Made by a program: the position numbers and the translations under genes
The notes under the pieces: generated by a model
Told to the model about the DNA's origin: nothing
Seen by the model: the letters and a program-made list of their open reading frames with translations, nothing else
Database searches by the model: none
Source: Herbidospora solisilvae
GTDB lineage: Bacteria > Actinomycetota > Actinomycetes > Streptosporangiales > Streptosporangiaceae
Assembly (NCBI RefSeq): GCF_009901565.1
Contig: NZ_WXEW01000009.1
Location: 124,001 to 188,000, forward strand
Length of the DNA: 64,000 nt
Direction: 5' to 3'
Shown: piece after piece, positions 15,838 to 25,446 of the stretch
Position numbering within the stretch: the stretch's first letter is position 1
How the letters are laid out: each line of letters begins with the position of its first letter

Positions 15838-18800
15838 ACGCACCGACATCCGGTCGGTCCTGGTCGTCGGCTCCGGGCCGATCGTCATCGGCCAGGCCGC
15901 AGAGTTCGACTATTCGGGTACGCAGGCCTGCCGGGTCCTCAAGGCCGAAGGCCTGCGGGTGATCCTGGTCAACTCCAACCCGGCCACGATCATGACCGAC
16001 CCCGAGATGGCCGACGCCACGTACGTGGAACCGGCGACCCCCGAGTTCGTCGAGAAGATCATCGCCAGGGAGCGCCCCGACGCGCTGCTGCCCACCATGG
16101 GCGGCCAGACGGGGCTGAACACCGCCATCACCCTGCACGAGACGGGCGTCCTGGAGAAGTACGGCGTCGAACTGATCGGCGCCGACGCCGAGGCCATCCG
16201 CAGAGGCGAGAACCGGGAGCGGTTCAAGGCGGTCGTCGACGCCGTCCGCGCCAGGACCGGCCACGGCGAGTCGGCCCGCTCGGTGATCTGCCACTCCATG
16301 GCCGAGGTCCTGGCGGGCGCCGACCGGCTCGGCGGATACCCGGTCGTGGTCCGCCCGTCGTTCACCATGGGGGGCGCGGGTTCCGGCATCGCGTACGACG
16401 AGGCGGACCTGCGGCGCATCGCCGACGTCGCGCTGACCCTCTCGCCCACCACCGAGGTGCTGCTGGAGGAGTCGATCATCGGCTGGAAGGAGTACGAACT
16501 GGAGCTGATGCGCGACCGCAAGGACAACGTGGTCGTCGTCTGCTCGATCGAGAACCTCGACCCGATGGGCGTGCACACCGGCGACTCCATCACCGTGGCG
16601 CCCGCGATGACGCTGACCGACCGCGAGTACCAGATCCTGCGCGACATCGGGATCGCCGTCATCCGCGAGGTCGGCGTGGACACCGGCGGCTGCAACATCC
16701 AGTTCGCGGTCGACCCCGGCACCGGCCGGATCATCGTCATCGAGATGAACCCCCGCGTCTCCCGGTCGAGCGCGCTGGCCTCCAAGGCCACCGGCTTCCC
16801 GATCGCCAAGATCGCGGCCCGGCTGGCGATCGGCTACACGCTGGACGAGATCCCCAACGACATCACCGGGCAGACCCCCGCGTCGTTCGAACCGGCCCTC
16901 GACTACGTCGTGGTCAAGGTGCCCCGGTTCGCCTTCGAGAAGTTCCCCGAGGCCGACCCCGTCCTCACCACGACGATGAAGTCGGTCGGCGAGGCCATGG
17001 CGATCGGGCGCAACTTCCCCGAGGCGCTCCAGAAGGCGCTGCGCTCGCTGGAGAAGAAGGGCGGCCAGTTCGCCTTCGCCGCCGAGACCGGGAAGGAGGC
17101 GCTGGTCGACGCCGTGCGGCGGCCCACCGAGGGCCGGATCACCACGCTCATGCGGGCCGTCCGCGCCGGCGCCACGCGGGCGGAGCTCGCCGAGGCCACC
17201 GGGATCGACCCCTGGTTCGTCGACCAGCTCTTCCTCGTCGACGAGATCGCCGGCGAGGTGGCGGCCGCGCCCGAGCTCGACCGGGACCTGCTCTTCCACG
17301 CCAAACGGCACGGGTTCTCCGACGCGCAGATCGCCGCCGTGCGCGGCCTGGACGAACACGAGGTCCGGCGCCTCCGGCACGACCTCGGCGTCCGGCCCGT
17401 CTACAAGACCGTCGACACCTGCGCCGCCGAGTTCGCCGCCCGGACCCCGTACTTCTACTCCTCCTACGACGAGGAGACCGAGGTGGCGCCGCGGAGCCGG
17501 CCGGCGGTCATCATCCTCGGGTCGGGCCCCAACCGCATCGGCCAGGGCGTCGAGTTCGACTACTCCTGCGTGCACGCCTCCTTCGCGCTGCACGACGCCG
17601 GCTACGAGACCGTGATGATCAACTGCAACCCCGAGACGGTCTCGACCGACTACGACACCTCCGACCGCCTCTACTTCGAGCCGCTCACGCTGGAGGACGT
17701 GCTGGAGGTCGTGCACGCGGAGGAGCGGGCCGGGCCGGTCGCGGGCGTCCTGGTGCAGCTCGGCGGACAGACGCCGCTGGGCCTCGCGCAGGCGCTGAAG
17801 GACAACGGCGTGCCGGTCGTCGGCACCCCGCCGGAGGCGATCCACCTCGCCGAGGACCGCGGCGCGTTCGGGCAAGTGCTGGCCCGCGCCGGGCTGCCCG
17901 GCACCGAGCACGGCACCGCCACCTCGTTCCCGCAGGCCAAGGCGATCGCCGACGAGGTCGGCTACCCGATCCTGGTCCGCCCCTCCTACGTGCTCGGCGG
18001 GCGCGGCATGGAGATCGTGTACGACGAGACGCGGCTCGCCGCCTACATCGCCGGGTCCACCGAGATCGGCCCCGACCGCCCGGTCCTGGTCGACCGCTTC
18101 CTCGACGACGCCATCGAGGTCGACGTGGACGCCCTCTACGACGGCGCGGAGCTCTACCTCGGCGGCGTGATGGAGCACATCGAGGAGGCCGGGATCCATT
18201 CCGGCGACTCCGCGTGCGTCCTGCCGCCGATGACCATCAGCGGCGAGATCGAACGGCTCCGCGCGTCGACCGAGGCCATCGCCCGCGAGATCGGCGTACG
18301 CGGACTGATCAACATCCAGTTCGCCCTGGCCGGTTCCGTCCTGTACGTCCTGGAGGCCAACCCGCGGGCGTCGCGCACGGTGCCGTTCGTCTCCAAGGCG
18401 ACCGCCGTGCCCCTGGCCAAGGCCGCCGCGCGCATCTCGCTCGGCGCGACCATCGCCGACCTGCGCCGCGAGGGGCTGCTGCGCCCGCACGGCGACGGCG
18501 GCGACCTGCCGCCGACGGCGCCGATCTCGGTCAAGGAGGCCGTGCTGCCCTGGACCCGGTTCCGCGACGCCTCGGGGCGGGGCACCGACACGGCGCTCGG
18601 TCCCGAGATGCGCTCCACCGGCGAGGTGATGGGCATCGACCCGGTCTTCGGCGTCGCCTATGCCAAGTCGCAGAACGCCGCCTACGGCGCGCTGCCCACC
18701 AAGGGACGGGTCTTCATCTCGGTCGCCGACCGTTACAAACGGGCCATGGTCTTCCTGGCCGGCGCCCTGGCCGGGCACGGCTTCACCCTGCTCGCCACCG

Positions 18801-19144
18801 CCGGCACGGCCGAGGTGCTGCGCCGCAACGGGGTCGAGGCGACCGTCGTGCGCAAACACCACGACGGCTCCGGACCCGACGGCGAGCCGACCGTCGTCCA
18901 GCTCATCTACCAGGGAGACGTCGACCTGGTGGTGAACACCCCCTACGGCGCGGACGGCCGCATGGACGGCTACGAGATCCGCACCGCCGCCGTCGCGCGA
19001 GGGGTGCCCTGCCTGACCACCGTCCAGGCCCTGGCGGCCGCCATCCAGGGCATCGACGCGCTCATCTGCGGAGACATGGGGGTGCTCCCGTTGCAGGAGC
19101 ACGCCCGTCTGCTCAGGTCACTCGGCGAGGAGGTCCTCGGGTGA
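15830..19144 (+). CDS. carB: carbamoyl phosphate synthetase, large subunit
   Basis: A 1104-residue CarB of full length. The two homologous ATP-grasp halves start at [21 protein letters not shown] and, near residue 560, at [37 protein letters not shown] and [17 protein letters not shown] mark the metal-binding strands. The C-terminal MGS-like allosteric domain includes [16 protein letters not shown]. It makes carbamoyl phosphate from bicarbonate, ammonia and two ATP. GTG 15830 overlaps carA by eight bases. The 3' end overlaps the convergent MocR gene by 27 bases. It is the last gene of the run and no arg or pyr gene follows. Confidence 0.95.
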   Translation: MPKRTDIRSVLVVGSGPIVIGQAAEFDYSGTQACRVLKAEGLRVILVNSNPATIMTDPEMADATYVEPATPEFVEKIIARERPDALLPTMGGQTGLNTAITLHETGVLEKYGVELIGADAEAIRRGENRERFKAVVDAVRARTGHGESARSVICHSMAEVLAGADRLGGYPVVVRPSFTMGGAGSGIAYDEADLRRIADVALTLSPTTEVLLEESIIGWKEYELELMRDRKDNVVVVCSIENLDPMGVHTGDSITVAPAMTLTDREYQILRDIGIAVIREVGVDTGGCNIQFAVDPGTGRIIVIEMNPRVSRSSALASKATGFPIAKIAARLAIGYTLDEIPNDITGQTPASFEPALDYVVVKVPRFAFEKFPEADPVLTTTMKSVGEAMAIGRNFPEALQKALRSLEKKGGQFAFAAETGKEALVDAVRRPTEGRITTLMRAVRAGATRAELAEATGIDPWFVDQLFLVDEIAGEVAAAPELDRDLLFHAKRHGFSDAQIAAVRGLDEHEVRRLRHDLGVRPVYKTVDTCAAEFAARTPYFYSSYDEETEVAPRSRPAVIILGSGPNRIGQGVEFDYSCVHASFALHDAGYETVMINCNPETVSTDYDTSDRLYFEPLTLEDVLEVVHAEERAGPVAGVLVQLGGQTPLGLAQALKDNGVPVVGTPPEAIHLAEDRGAFGQVLARAGLPGTEHGTATSFPQAKAIADEVGYPILVRPSYVLGGRGMEIVYDETRLAAYIAGSTEIGPDRPVLVDRFLDDAIEVDVDALYDGAELYLGGVMEHIEEAGIHSGDSACVLPPMTISGEIERLRASTEAIAREIGVRGLINIQFALAGSVLYVLEANPRASRTVPFVSKATAVPLAKAAARISLGATIADLRREGLLRPHGDGGDLPPTAPISVKEAVLPWTRFRDASGRGTDTALGPEMRSTGEVMGIDPVFGVAYAKSQNAAYGALPTKGRVFISVADRYKRAMVFLAGALAGHGFTLLATAGTAEVLRRNGVEATVVRKHHDGSGPDGEPTVVQLIYQGDVDLVVNTPYGADGRMDGYEIRTAAVARGVPCLTTVQALAAAIQGIDALICGDMGVLPLQEHARLLRSLGEEVLG

Positions 19145-20455
19145 GGAGGCGGCCAGCCCGGCCAGGGTGGTGAGCGCGCGTTCCAGCGTCTCGGCCGGAG
19201 GAGAGGCGAGGCCCAGGCGGACGGCGTTGGGGGCCCGGTAGTTGCCGACGGCGAAGGCCGCCGCCGGGGTGACGGCGATGCCGTGCCGCGCGGCGGCGGC
19301 CACGAACGTGTCGGCCCGCCACGGCGGCGGCAGCTCCCACCAGCAGTAGTACGACCGAGGGTCACTGCGGAGGGTGAACCCGCCCAGGCGGCGGGCGACG
19401 ATCTCCTGCCGGGCCACGGCCTCCCGCCGTTTGCCGCGGGTCACCGCCCGCACGACGCCGTCGGTCGTCCACTTGGTCGCCGCCTCCAGCGCGAACCTCA
19501 TCGGCGTCCAGCCCCCGGAGTGGAGCGCCGCCGTCACCCCGGCGACGGCGGCCTCGGGGACGACGGCGAAGCCGATGGTCAGGCCGGGCGCCAGGCGCTT
19601 GGAGAGGCTGTCGATGACGATCACGTGCTCGGGCGCGAACGCGGCGAGCGGCGGCAGGTCGTCGCTGAGGAACGACCAGATGGTGTCCTCGATCGCGCGC
19701 ACGCCCAGCCGCCCGAGCAGCTCGGCGAGCTCGGCCCGGCGCCCGGCGGGCATGCTGACCGACAACGGGTTGTGCAGCGTCGGCTGGAGATAGACCGCCT
19801 TCAGCGGGGCCCTGCGGGCGGCCTCCGCCACGGCCTCGGGGACCAGCCCGTTCTGGTCGACGGTCAGCGGGACGAGGGTGACGCCGAGCCGGCCGGCGAT
19901 CGTCTTGAGCACCGGATAGGTGAGCTCCTCGACGCCGAGCCGCCCGCCCGGCGGGACCAGCGCGGCGACGGCGGCCGCGATCGCCTGGCGGCCGTTGCCC
20001 GCGAAGAGCACCCGCGCCGGATCGGGCCGCCACTCCCTGTGGGCCAGCAACTCCGCGACGGCGTCGCGGGCCTGCGGGGTGCCGGCCGCGCCCACCGGCC
20101 GCATCGACGAGAGCAGGACGTCGGGGCGGAGCAGCGACCTGATGCCGTCGGCGAGCAGCCGGGGCTGCTCGGGCACGACGGGATAGTTGAGTTCGAGGTC
20201 GACCCGGGAGTCGCCGGGCTCGGTGAAGGCGGGCCCGGAATGACGGACGGAGGCCCGGACGAACGTGCCGCGGCCGACCTCGCCGACCGTCAGGCCGCGG
20301 CGGTTCAGCTCCGCGTAGACCCGGGCGACGGTGGAGTTGGCGATGCCGCGCTGCCGCGCGAAGTCCCGCTGCGGCGGCAGCCGGTCTCCCGGCCGCAACC
20401 GCCCGGCCGCGATCTCCGCGGTCACCTCGTCGGCCACCCTGCGGTAGCTCTCCAT
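19118..20455 (-). CDS. MocR-type regulator (GntR helix-turn-helix plus PLP aminotransferase-like domain)
   Basis: A 445-residue regulator. The N-terminal winged helix ([37 protein letters not shown]) is of the GntR family. The rest is an aminotransferase class I-like domain with the PLP lysine in [11 protein letters not shown] near residue 288. Such proteins sense PLP or an amino compound and often control a divergent transporter or PLP gene. ATG 20455 has GGAGAGGAGAAGGAG directly before it. Divergent from a LysE exporter across a palindromic region; convergent with and overlapping carB. It probably controls the exporter and itself, and perhaps responds to the product of the cluster. Confidence 0.85.
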   Translation of the reverse strand: MESYRRVADEVTAEIAAGRLRPGDRLPPQRDFARQRGIANSTVARVYAELNRRGLTVGEVGRGTFVRASVRHSGPAFTEPGDSRVDLELNYPVVPEQPRLLADGIRSLLRPDVLLSSMRPVGAAGTPQARDAVAELLAHREWRPDPARVLFAGNGRQAIAAAVAALVPPGGRLGVEELTYPVLKTIAGRLGVTLVPLTVDQNGLVPEAVAEAARRAPLKAVYLQPTLHNPLSVSMPAGRRAELAELLGRLGVRAIEDTIWSFLSDDLPPLAAFAPEHVIVIDSLSKRLAPGLTIGFAVVPEAAVAGVTAALHSGGWTPMRFALEAATKWTTDGVVRAVTRGKRREAVARQEIVARRLGGFTLRSDPRSYYCWWELPPPWRADTFVAAAARHGIAVTPAAAFAVGNYRAPNAVRLGLASPPAETLERALTTLAGLAASSPEDLLAE

Positions 20456-20512
20456 CTCCTTCTCCTCTCCAGGGCCTCCCCATAGGCCGTGCACGGCAAA
20501 TCAAACCGCCAG

Positions 20513-20562
20513 ATAATACAAACACAGAATTGCACCGAGTGCAATATTGGTTATTGCACTCG
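20513..20562. promoter_or_regulatory. palindromic operator between MocR and LysE genes
   Basis: Three half-sites of one motif are packed here: ATTGCAC (20529-20535), GTGCAAT (20539-20545) and ATTGCAC (20553-20559). The first two form a 7-bp palindrome with a 3-base gap. The last two extend to a perfect 10-bp inverted repeat, CGAGTGCAAT (20536-20545) and ATTGCACTCG (20553-20562), with a 7-base spacer. A -10-like TATTAT for the MocR gene lies at 20513-20518. This is the expected layout of an autoregulated MocR operator. Confidence 0.65.
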
Positions 20563-20642
20563 AAATGAGGTCGTGGATACGCTGAGAAAGCCCTCCGGGT
20601 CTGGCGCCGATCGCGATTCTCCTACACAAGAAGGCGGCGACG

Positions 20643-21323
20643 ATGGTCGAACAGAGCGCGGTGCTGGGCGTCGTCACCATCGCCCTCGGCATGGTGCTGT
20701 CCCCAGGGCCGAACATGATGTACCTGGTGTCGCGGAGCATCAGCCAGGGACGCAGGGCCGGCGTCATCTCCCTGGCCGGAGTGGTGGCCGGATTCCTCGT
20801 CTACCTGGTCGGCACCAACCTGGGCCTGGCGGTGCTCTTCGCCGCGGTCCCCGAGATCCTCACCGTGATCCGCCTGGCCGGGGCCGCCTACCTGCTCTGG
20901 CTGGCCTGGAGGACCATCAGGCCCGGCGGCGTGTCGGTGTTCACCGTGCAGGAGGTGCCGCACGACCCCCCGCGCCGGCTCTTCGCGATGGGCCTGATGA
21001 CCAATCTGCTCAATCCGAAGATCGCCATTCTTTACATTTCCGTCATTCCGCAATTCATCGACCTGGAGAAGGGCAATGTTCTCCTTCAAGGGCTTGTCCT
21101 CGGAGCATTCCAGATCGTGGTGGCCACCTCCGTGAACCTGTCGATCGTCCTGGTCGCCGGCGGCGTCGCGGGCTTCCTGGCCCGCCGCCCGTTCTGGCTG
21201 CAGGCCCAGAGGGTCGTCATGGGGAGCATGCTCGGCGTCCTGGCCGTCATGCTCGCCTTCGACCACAGCGCGAGCGCCCCACCGGAGGCGGTGTCTGAAA
21301 AGTTCATCCGATCCATCAACTGA
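20643..21323 (+). CDS. LysE/RhtB-family amino-acid exporter
   Basis: A 226-residue inner-membrane protein with about six hydrophobic segments. The family signature is near the start (VTIALGMVLSPGPNMMYLVSRS), followed by GVVAGFLVYLVGTNLGLAVLF, AAYLLWLAWRTIR and LLNPKIAILYISVIPQF. Members export amino acids or small amino compounds using proton exchange. ATG 20643 follows an AAGG-type site. Divergent from the MocR regulator, and next to the carbamoyltransferase cluster, so it may export its product. That link is inference. Confidence 0.88.
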   Translation: MVEQSAVLGVVTIALGMVLSPGPNMMYLVSRSISQGRRAGVISLAGVVAGFLVYLVGTNLGLAVLFAAVPEILTVIRLAGAAYLLWLAWRTIRPGGVSVFTVQEVPHDPPRRLFAMGLMTNLLNPKIAILYISVIPQFIDLEKGNVLLQGLVLGAFQIVVATSVNLSIVLVAGGVAGFLARRPFWLQAQRVVMGSMLGVLAVMLAFDHSASAPPEAVSEKFIRSIN

Positions 21324-21392
21324 CCTGCGAGAACACCCGACCCCGCCGCCGGCCGTTGTCCCGGTCATCTATCGGCACGGAGCATCCTGGTC

Positions 21393-22451
21393 ATGAAGGC
21401 CCGACTGGCGCTGATCGCTGGAGCCCTGCTCGCGATCACCGGCTCGCTCCCCGCGTACGCCGCGGACACCACCCCACCGACGCGCCCGACGGGACTCATC
21501 CCGTGTCCGCCGCCCAGCGCGCCCGGTCAGCAGTACGGCTACGCCAGCATCTGCTGGCAGCCCGCCACCGACGACGCGGGCCCCGTCGCCAAGTACGAGC
21601 TGTACGTCCTGGAGGCCACGGGCTTCCGGCTGGCCACCACGACGACGGGCACCATCGCCGGCACGACGGGCGTCAGGGGCCGCGGCTACACCTTGTACGT
21701 CATGGCCGTCGACCTGTCCGGCAACCGCAGCGCGCCGTCGGACTTCATCACGGTCACCGCGACGACGGGCATGCAGCCCTCGCCCACCCCCACGCCGTCG
21801 CCGCTCGCGGACGAGACGCCGCCGTCGCAACCGGGGAACGTGCGCGACAACTGCGTGTTCGACTTCCCCGGCGCCGGTTTCTGCTGGAACGCCTCCACCG
21901 ACGACGTCGGCGTGACCGCCTACGACGTCTACCGGGAATCCCCGCTGTACGGATGGGTCAAGGCCGGGACCACCACCCAGACCTTCTTCATCGAGACCGG
22001 CCTGGTGACCGGCCAGTACTACAACTACACGGTCGTGGCCAGAGACGCCGCCGGCAACGTCAGCAGGCCGTCGGCGGTGACCCCGGTCCTGGCCCGGCCC
22101 GGCTTCCCGACCCCGACGCCCACGCCGCCGACGACGTGCGAGGTGACGTACAACACGAGCGGCTGGGGCACCGGCATGAGCTCGTGGATGACCCTGAAGA
22201 ACACCGGCACCACCCCCGTCGCCGCCTGGACGCTGCGCTTCACCTTCCCGGACGCGGGCCAGGAGGTGACCCAGGGGTACAGCGCGACCTGGAGCCAGGC
22301 CGGCCCGGCGGTCACGGCGGCGAACCTGCCGTGGAACGCGGAGATCCGGCCGGGAGCGGTCGTCCACCTCGGCTTCACCGGAGCACACGCGGGGGCGAAC
22401 CCGAAGCCGTCCGCCTTCACGCTCAACGGGAGCGAATGCGCCGTCGGCTAG
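21393..22451 (+). CDS. secreted fibronectin-III/CBM2 protein without catalytic domain
   Basis: A 352-residue secreted protein. A signal peptide (ALIAGALLAITGSLPAYA) precedes two fibronectin type III-like modules (about residues 28-130 and 145-240; AVDLSGNRSAPSDF and ARDAAGNVSRPSAV mark their ends). Pro/Thr linkers (PSPTPTPSP, PTPTPTPP) follow each. The last 100 residues are a cellulose-binding CBM2 module bounded by two Cys (CEVTYNTSGWGTG to GSECAVG). No glycosidase or other enzyme domain is present. It probably binds plant cell-wall polysaccharide outside the cell. The start ATG has only a distant GGAG. Confidence 0.85.
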   Translation: MKARLALIAGALLAITGSLPAYAADTTPPTRPTGLIPCPPPSAPGQQYGYASICWQPATDDAGPVAKYELYVLEATGFRLATTTTGTIAGTTGVRGRGYTLYVMAVDLSGNRSAPSDFITVTATTGMQPSPTPTPSPLADETPPSQPGNVRDNCVFDFPGAGFCWNASTDDVGVTAYDVYRESPLYGWVKAGTTTQTFFIETGLVTGQYYNYTVVARDAAGNVSRPSAVTPVLARPGFPTPTPTPPTTCEVTYNTSGWGTGMSSWMTLKNTGTTPVAAWTLRFTFPDAGQEVTQGYSATWSQAGPAVTAANLPWNAEIRPGAVVHLGFTGAHAGANPKPSAFTLNGSECAVG

Positions 22452-22500
22452 GGGGGTTGCCCGGCGCGCTCACGGTGTTACGTTCCGTGGGGAGGTTGTG

Positions 22501-23688
22501 ATGACCGCAGAGCTCCGCCCGGGTCCGCTGGGCACCCCGTCCCCCGACTACGCCCGCCGCCGCGAGCACGATCCGATGGGCGCCGCTCCGATGCCGAGCG
22601 GCGACCACGTGCCCGTGGCCGTGCGTTACGAGGACGTCCGCATGCTGCTGGCCTCGCCCGCGTCCAGCCGCAACCTGCGGCTGCCGGGGCTGCCGAGGTT
22701 CGTCGCCGGCATCGGCATCGACGACGACCCCGACGCCCTGGTCAACCAGGACCCGCCCGGGCACACCCGCTACCGGCGCATCATGCAGGGCGCCTTCACG
22801 CCCCGCCAGACCGAACGGTGGCGGCCGAGGGTCGCCGACATCGCGAACCGGCTGATCGACGAGACCGGCGATGAGTTCGACCTCGTGAGCGCCTTCGCGG
22901 TGCGGATCCCGGGCCGGGTGATCTGCGAGCTGCTCGGCGTGCCCCTGGAGAGGTACGACCAGTTCCTCGCCTGGACCGACATGTTCCTCACCACGTCGAC
23001 GGCCGACGAGACGGTGCGCTACCGGGGCTACACCGAGTTCATGGCGTACTGCGCCGAGCTGGTCGCCGAGCACCGCGCCAACCCGGGGCACGACCTGATC
23101 GACCTGCTGGTGGCCGCCCGCGACGAAGACGACCGGCTGACCGAGGGGGAGCTGGTCAACACGGTCTTCTCCCTCATCACCGCCGGGCACGAGACGACCG
23201 CCTCGATGATCACCAAGGGGGTGCTGCGGCTGCTGCTGCACCCGCGGGCCTGGGCCGAGCTGGCCGCCGACCCGGATCTGACCCCGACCGCGATCGAAGA
23301 GGTGCTGCGCTACGACGGCCCCCCGGCCAGCGCGTTCATGCGACGGATCACGCGGGACCTCGACCTGCCCAGCGGCTGCCCGGTCGCGGCCGGCACCGTG
23401 GTCCTACCGGACCTTCTGGCGGCCAACCACGACCCCGCGGCGTTCCCGGATCCCGGGAACTTCGACATCCACCGATTCGCCGCGCACCCGCCCAACCCGC
23501 ACGTCGCCTTCGGGTACGGCCCGCACCGCTGCCTGGCCGCCGCCCTGGCCCGCGTCGAGCTGACCGAGGCGATCCGGGCGCTGGCGACCCGGCTGCCCGG
23601 CCTGCGCCTGGCCGTGCCTCCGGAGCAGATCCCCTGGACCAGCGGACTGGTGCACCGGCCGGGCCGCCTGATGGTCAGAGTCTCCTAG
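22501..23688 (+). CDS. cytochrome P450
   Basis: A 395-residue soluble bacterial P450. The I-helix oxygen-activation motif is AGHETT, the K-helix ExxR is EEVLRYDGP, and the heme loop FGYGPHRCLAAALARVEL carries the axial Cys. HTRYRR in the C helix binds heme propionate. ATG 22501 is six bases after GGGGAGG; a GTG three bases upstream is less likely. No ferredoxin gene adjoins. The stop overlaps the convergent DHFR-like gene by four bases. The substrate is unknown, and there is no sign that it belongs to the upstream cluster. Confidence 0.92.
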   Translation: MTAELRPGPLGTPSPDYARRREHDPMGAAPMPSGDHVPVAVRYEDVRMLLASPASSRNLRLPGLPRFVAGIGIDDDPDALVNQDPPGHTRYRRIMQGAFTPRQTERWRPRVADIANRLIDETGDEFDLVSAFAVRIPGRVICELLGVPLERYDQFLAWTDMFLTTSTADETVRYRGYTEFMAYCAELVAEHRANPGHDLIDLLVAARDEDDRLTEGELVNTVFSLITAGHETTASMITKGVLRLLLHPRAWAELAADPDLTPTAIEEVLRYDGPPASAFMRRITRDLDLPSGCPVAAGTVVLPDLLAANHDPAAFPDPGNFDIHRFAAHPPNPHVAFGYGPHRCLAAALARVELTEAIRALATRLPGLRLAVPPEQIPWTSGLVHRPGRLMVRVS

Positions 23689-24224
23689 CCGCCGGCGGGG
23701 CGGTAGTCGAGGACGATGGCGCCGGAGCTGAAGGTGGCGGTGCCGGCCAGTTTCCACTTGGTGCTCTCGACGCCTTCGGCGAACAGCCGCTTGCCGGTGC
23801 CGACCACGACGGGGTGCAGGAACAGCTTGAGCTCGTCGACGAGCCGGTGCCCGATGAGGTAGTTGAGCAGCTCGATGCTGCCGTAGATCAGCAGGTCTCC
23901 GCCCTCCTCGGCCCTGAGCTTGGCGACCTCCTCGGCGACGTCTCCCTCGATCACGGTGGCGTTCCACTCCGGATCGCGCAGGGTGGTCGAGGCGACGTAT
24001 TTGGGGAGGCCGTTCATCTCCGCGGCGCCGGGCGCACCCTCCATCTTCGGCCAGGCGACCGACATGCCGTCGTAGGTCCTGCGCCCCAGCAGCAGCGCCC
24101 GGCTGGCGAACAACTGGCCGCTCTGGAATCTGGCGTGCTCGTCGGTCCAGTAGGGGCCGGTCCACGCGGGATCCTCCACCACGCCGTCCATCGAGACATA
24201 GATGACCGCGACGACTTTGCTCAT
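23685..24224 (-). CDS. dihydrofolate reductase-family protein (RibD C-terminal-like)
   Basis: A 179-residue protein with the DHFR/RibD reductase fold: KVVAVIYVSMDGVVEDP at the start, ALLLGRRTYDGM, a Rossmann-type segment DLLIYGSIELLNYLI and DELKLFLHPVVVGTGKRLF. It is an NADPH-binding family of mostly unknown function in actinomycetes, not the folate enzyme itself. ATG 24224 with GGAG seven bases upstream is chosen over an earlier frame extension. It follows the AraC regulator on the same strand and could be its target. Confidence 0.85.
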   Translation of the reverse strand: MSKVVAVIYVSMDGVVEDPAWTGPYWTDEHARFQSGQLFASRALLLGRRTYDGMSVAWPKMEGAPGAAEMNGLPKYVASTTLRDPEWNATVIEGDVAEEVAKLRAEEGGDLLIYGSIELLNYLIGHRLVDELKLFLHPVVVGTGKRLFAEGVESTKWKLAGTATFSSGAIVLDYRPAGG

Positions 24225-24272
24225 TGTCCACTCCTGCGGGTACGGCGGCGAAACGACGCCATGGATCACGTC

Positions 24273-25310
24273 CTACGGCTGGGAGTGTGCCGACCTCGCG
24301 ATCGAATGGTCGTTGACGTTCTCCGCACGGTGCTTGCCCGTTTCCGCACACTGAACCCGGTAGTCCCGGGGCGGCACGCCGTAGACCGCGCGGAAGAGGC
24401 GGCTGAAGTGGGCGGCGTCGGGGAAACCCCACCGGGCCGCGACCGCGTGGACCGGCCGCGCGAGCAACCGGGGATCGGCCAGGTCGCGGCGGCAGTGTTC
24501 CAGCCGGAGGTGCCGGATCCATCGGGCGACGCTCATCTCCTCGTCCTGGAAGAGCTTGTAGAGGTACCGGGTCGAGATGTGGTGAGCGGCGGCGATGGTG
24601 TCGGCCGTGAGACCGGGGTCGCCGAGTCGTCGCTGGACGAAGTCACGGACCCGCGCCCGCAGCACCTGCCGGCGCGTCTCGGGCGGCAGCCGCTCCTGTG
24701 CCTGGAGGTGATGCGCGAAGAACGCCGCGAGCAGGTCGATGGTGAGAGGGGACAGCCGGGCGACGTCGGCGGCCGTGAGATGGCTCGCCTGGCGCGTGAG
24801 CTCGCCGAGATGGCCTGCCAGCAGGGCGCCGATCCCGGTTCCACCCGGCAGACGCGTGGCGGTGATCCGGCCGAGCCGGTCGGCGGGCAGCGGAAGAACG
24901 GCGGCGGGGATCTGCATGACCATATGGCTGACGTGGTCGTCGCCGTCGGGGCTGATCCAGCCGTGGAAAGGTCGTGAGCTGTCGTAGAGCATCAGCTCCC
25001 GGGGGCCCAGCTCGGCCTCTCTGCCGGATTGACCGAACCGGATGGTGCCCCGCGACGGCAGCGTCAGGCAGTACGTCTCGGGGTCGGACTGCCGGATCTC
25101 CTTCCAGTTCCGCCGCACCCGCAATGCCGGGTGCGTCATCGCGGACAACTGCAGCACGCCGAAATCGAGCACACGTAAGGTGCCCCGGAAATCCTGCTCG
25201 CGGTCACTGCGAACCACGGTCGGAATATGCGTCTGGCAGGCCATCTCCCTCCACCAGTCGAAACGGTCGGCCATGGGGAGGTCCTCACTCCGGAACACGG
25301 TCTCCAACAT
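24273..25310 (-). CDS. AraC-family transcriptional regulator
   Basis: A 345-residue regulator. The N-terminal 190 residues form an AraC-binding-like sensor domain (YCLTLPSRGTIRFGQSG, LMLYDSSRPFHGW). The C-terminal part is a double helix-turn-helix: ADTIAAAHHISTRYLYKLFQDEEMSVARWIRHLRLEHCRRDL and VAARWGFPDAAHFSRLFRAVYGVPPRDYR. ATG 25310 has AAGGG nine bases upstream. It lies just upstream of the DHFR-like gene and is transcribed with it, so it probably regulates that gene or a distant one. The ligand is unknown. Confidence 0.9.
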   Translation of the reverse strand: MLETVFRSEDLPMADRFDWWREMACQTHIPTVVRSDREQDFRGTLRVLDFGVLQLSAMTHPALRVRRNWKEIRQSDPETYCLTLPSRGTIRFGQSGREAELGPRELMLYDSSRPFHGWISPDGDDHVSHMVMQIPAAVLPLPADRLGRITATRLPGGTGIGALLAGHLGELTRQASHLTAADVARLSPLTIDLLAAFFAHHLQAQERLPPETRRQVLRARVRDFVQRRLGDPGLTADTIAAAHHISTRYLYKLFQDEEMSVARWIRHLRLEHCRRDLADPRLLARPVHAVAARWGFPDAAHFSRLFRAVYGVPPRDYRVQCAETGKHRAENVNDHSIARSAHSQP

Positions 25311-25401
25311 CGCTGGTCACCCTTACTGTCAGTCGTCCGGCATCCGAGAGTCGGCGGCAACTGGGACATTTACTCCACCGTCCTGAGCCGGGCAAGCAGA
25401 A

Positions 25402-25428
25402 GGCCCGGCCGCGACCGGCGACCGGGCC
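25402..25428 (-). terminator. hairpin terminator after the small secreted protein
   Basis: GGCCCGG (25402-25408) pairs with CCGGGCC (25422-25428). On the minus strand the hairpin lies 18 bases past the stop of the 147-residue secreted protein and is followed by the T-containing stretch TTCTGCTTG. Confidence 0.55.
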
Positions 25429-25446
25429 CTGACCTGCGACGTCCCG

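Noticed and set aside
15692..19102. 1136-codon minus-strand frame
   Set aside because: Antisense to carB; composition is a codon-position artefact.
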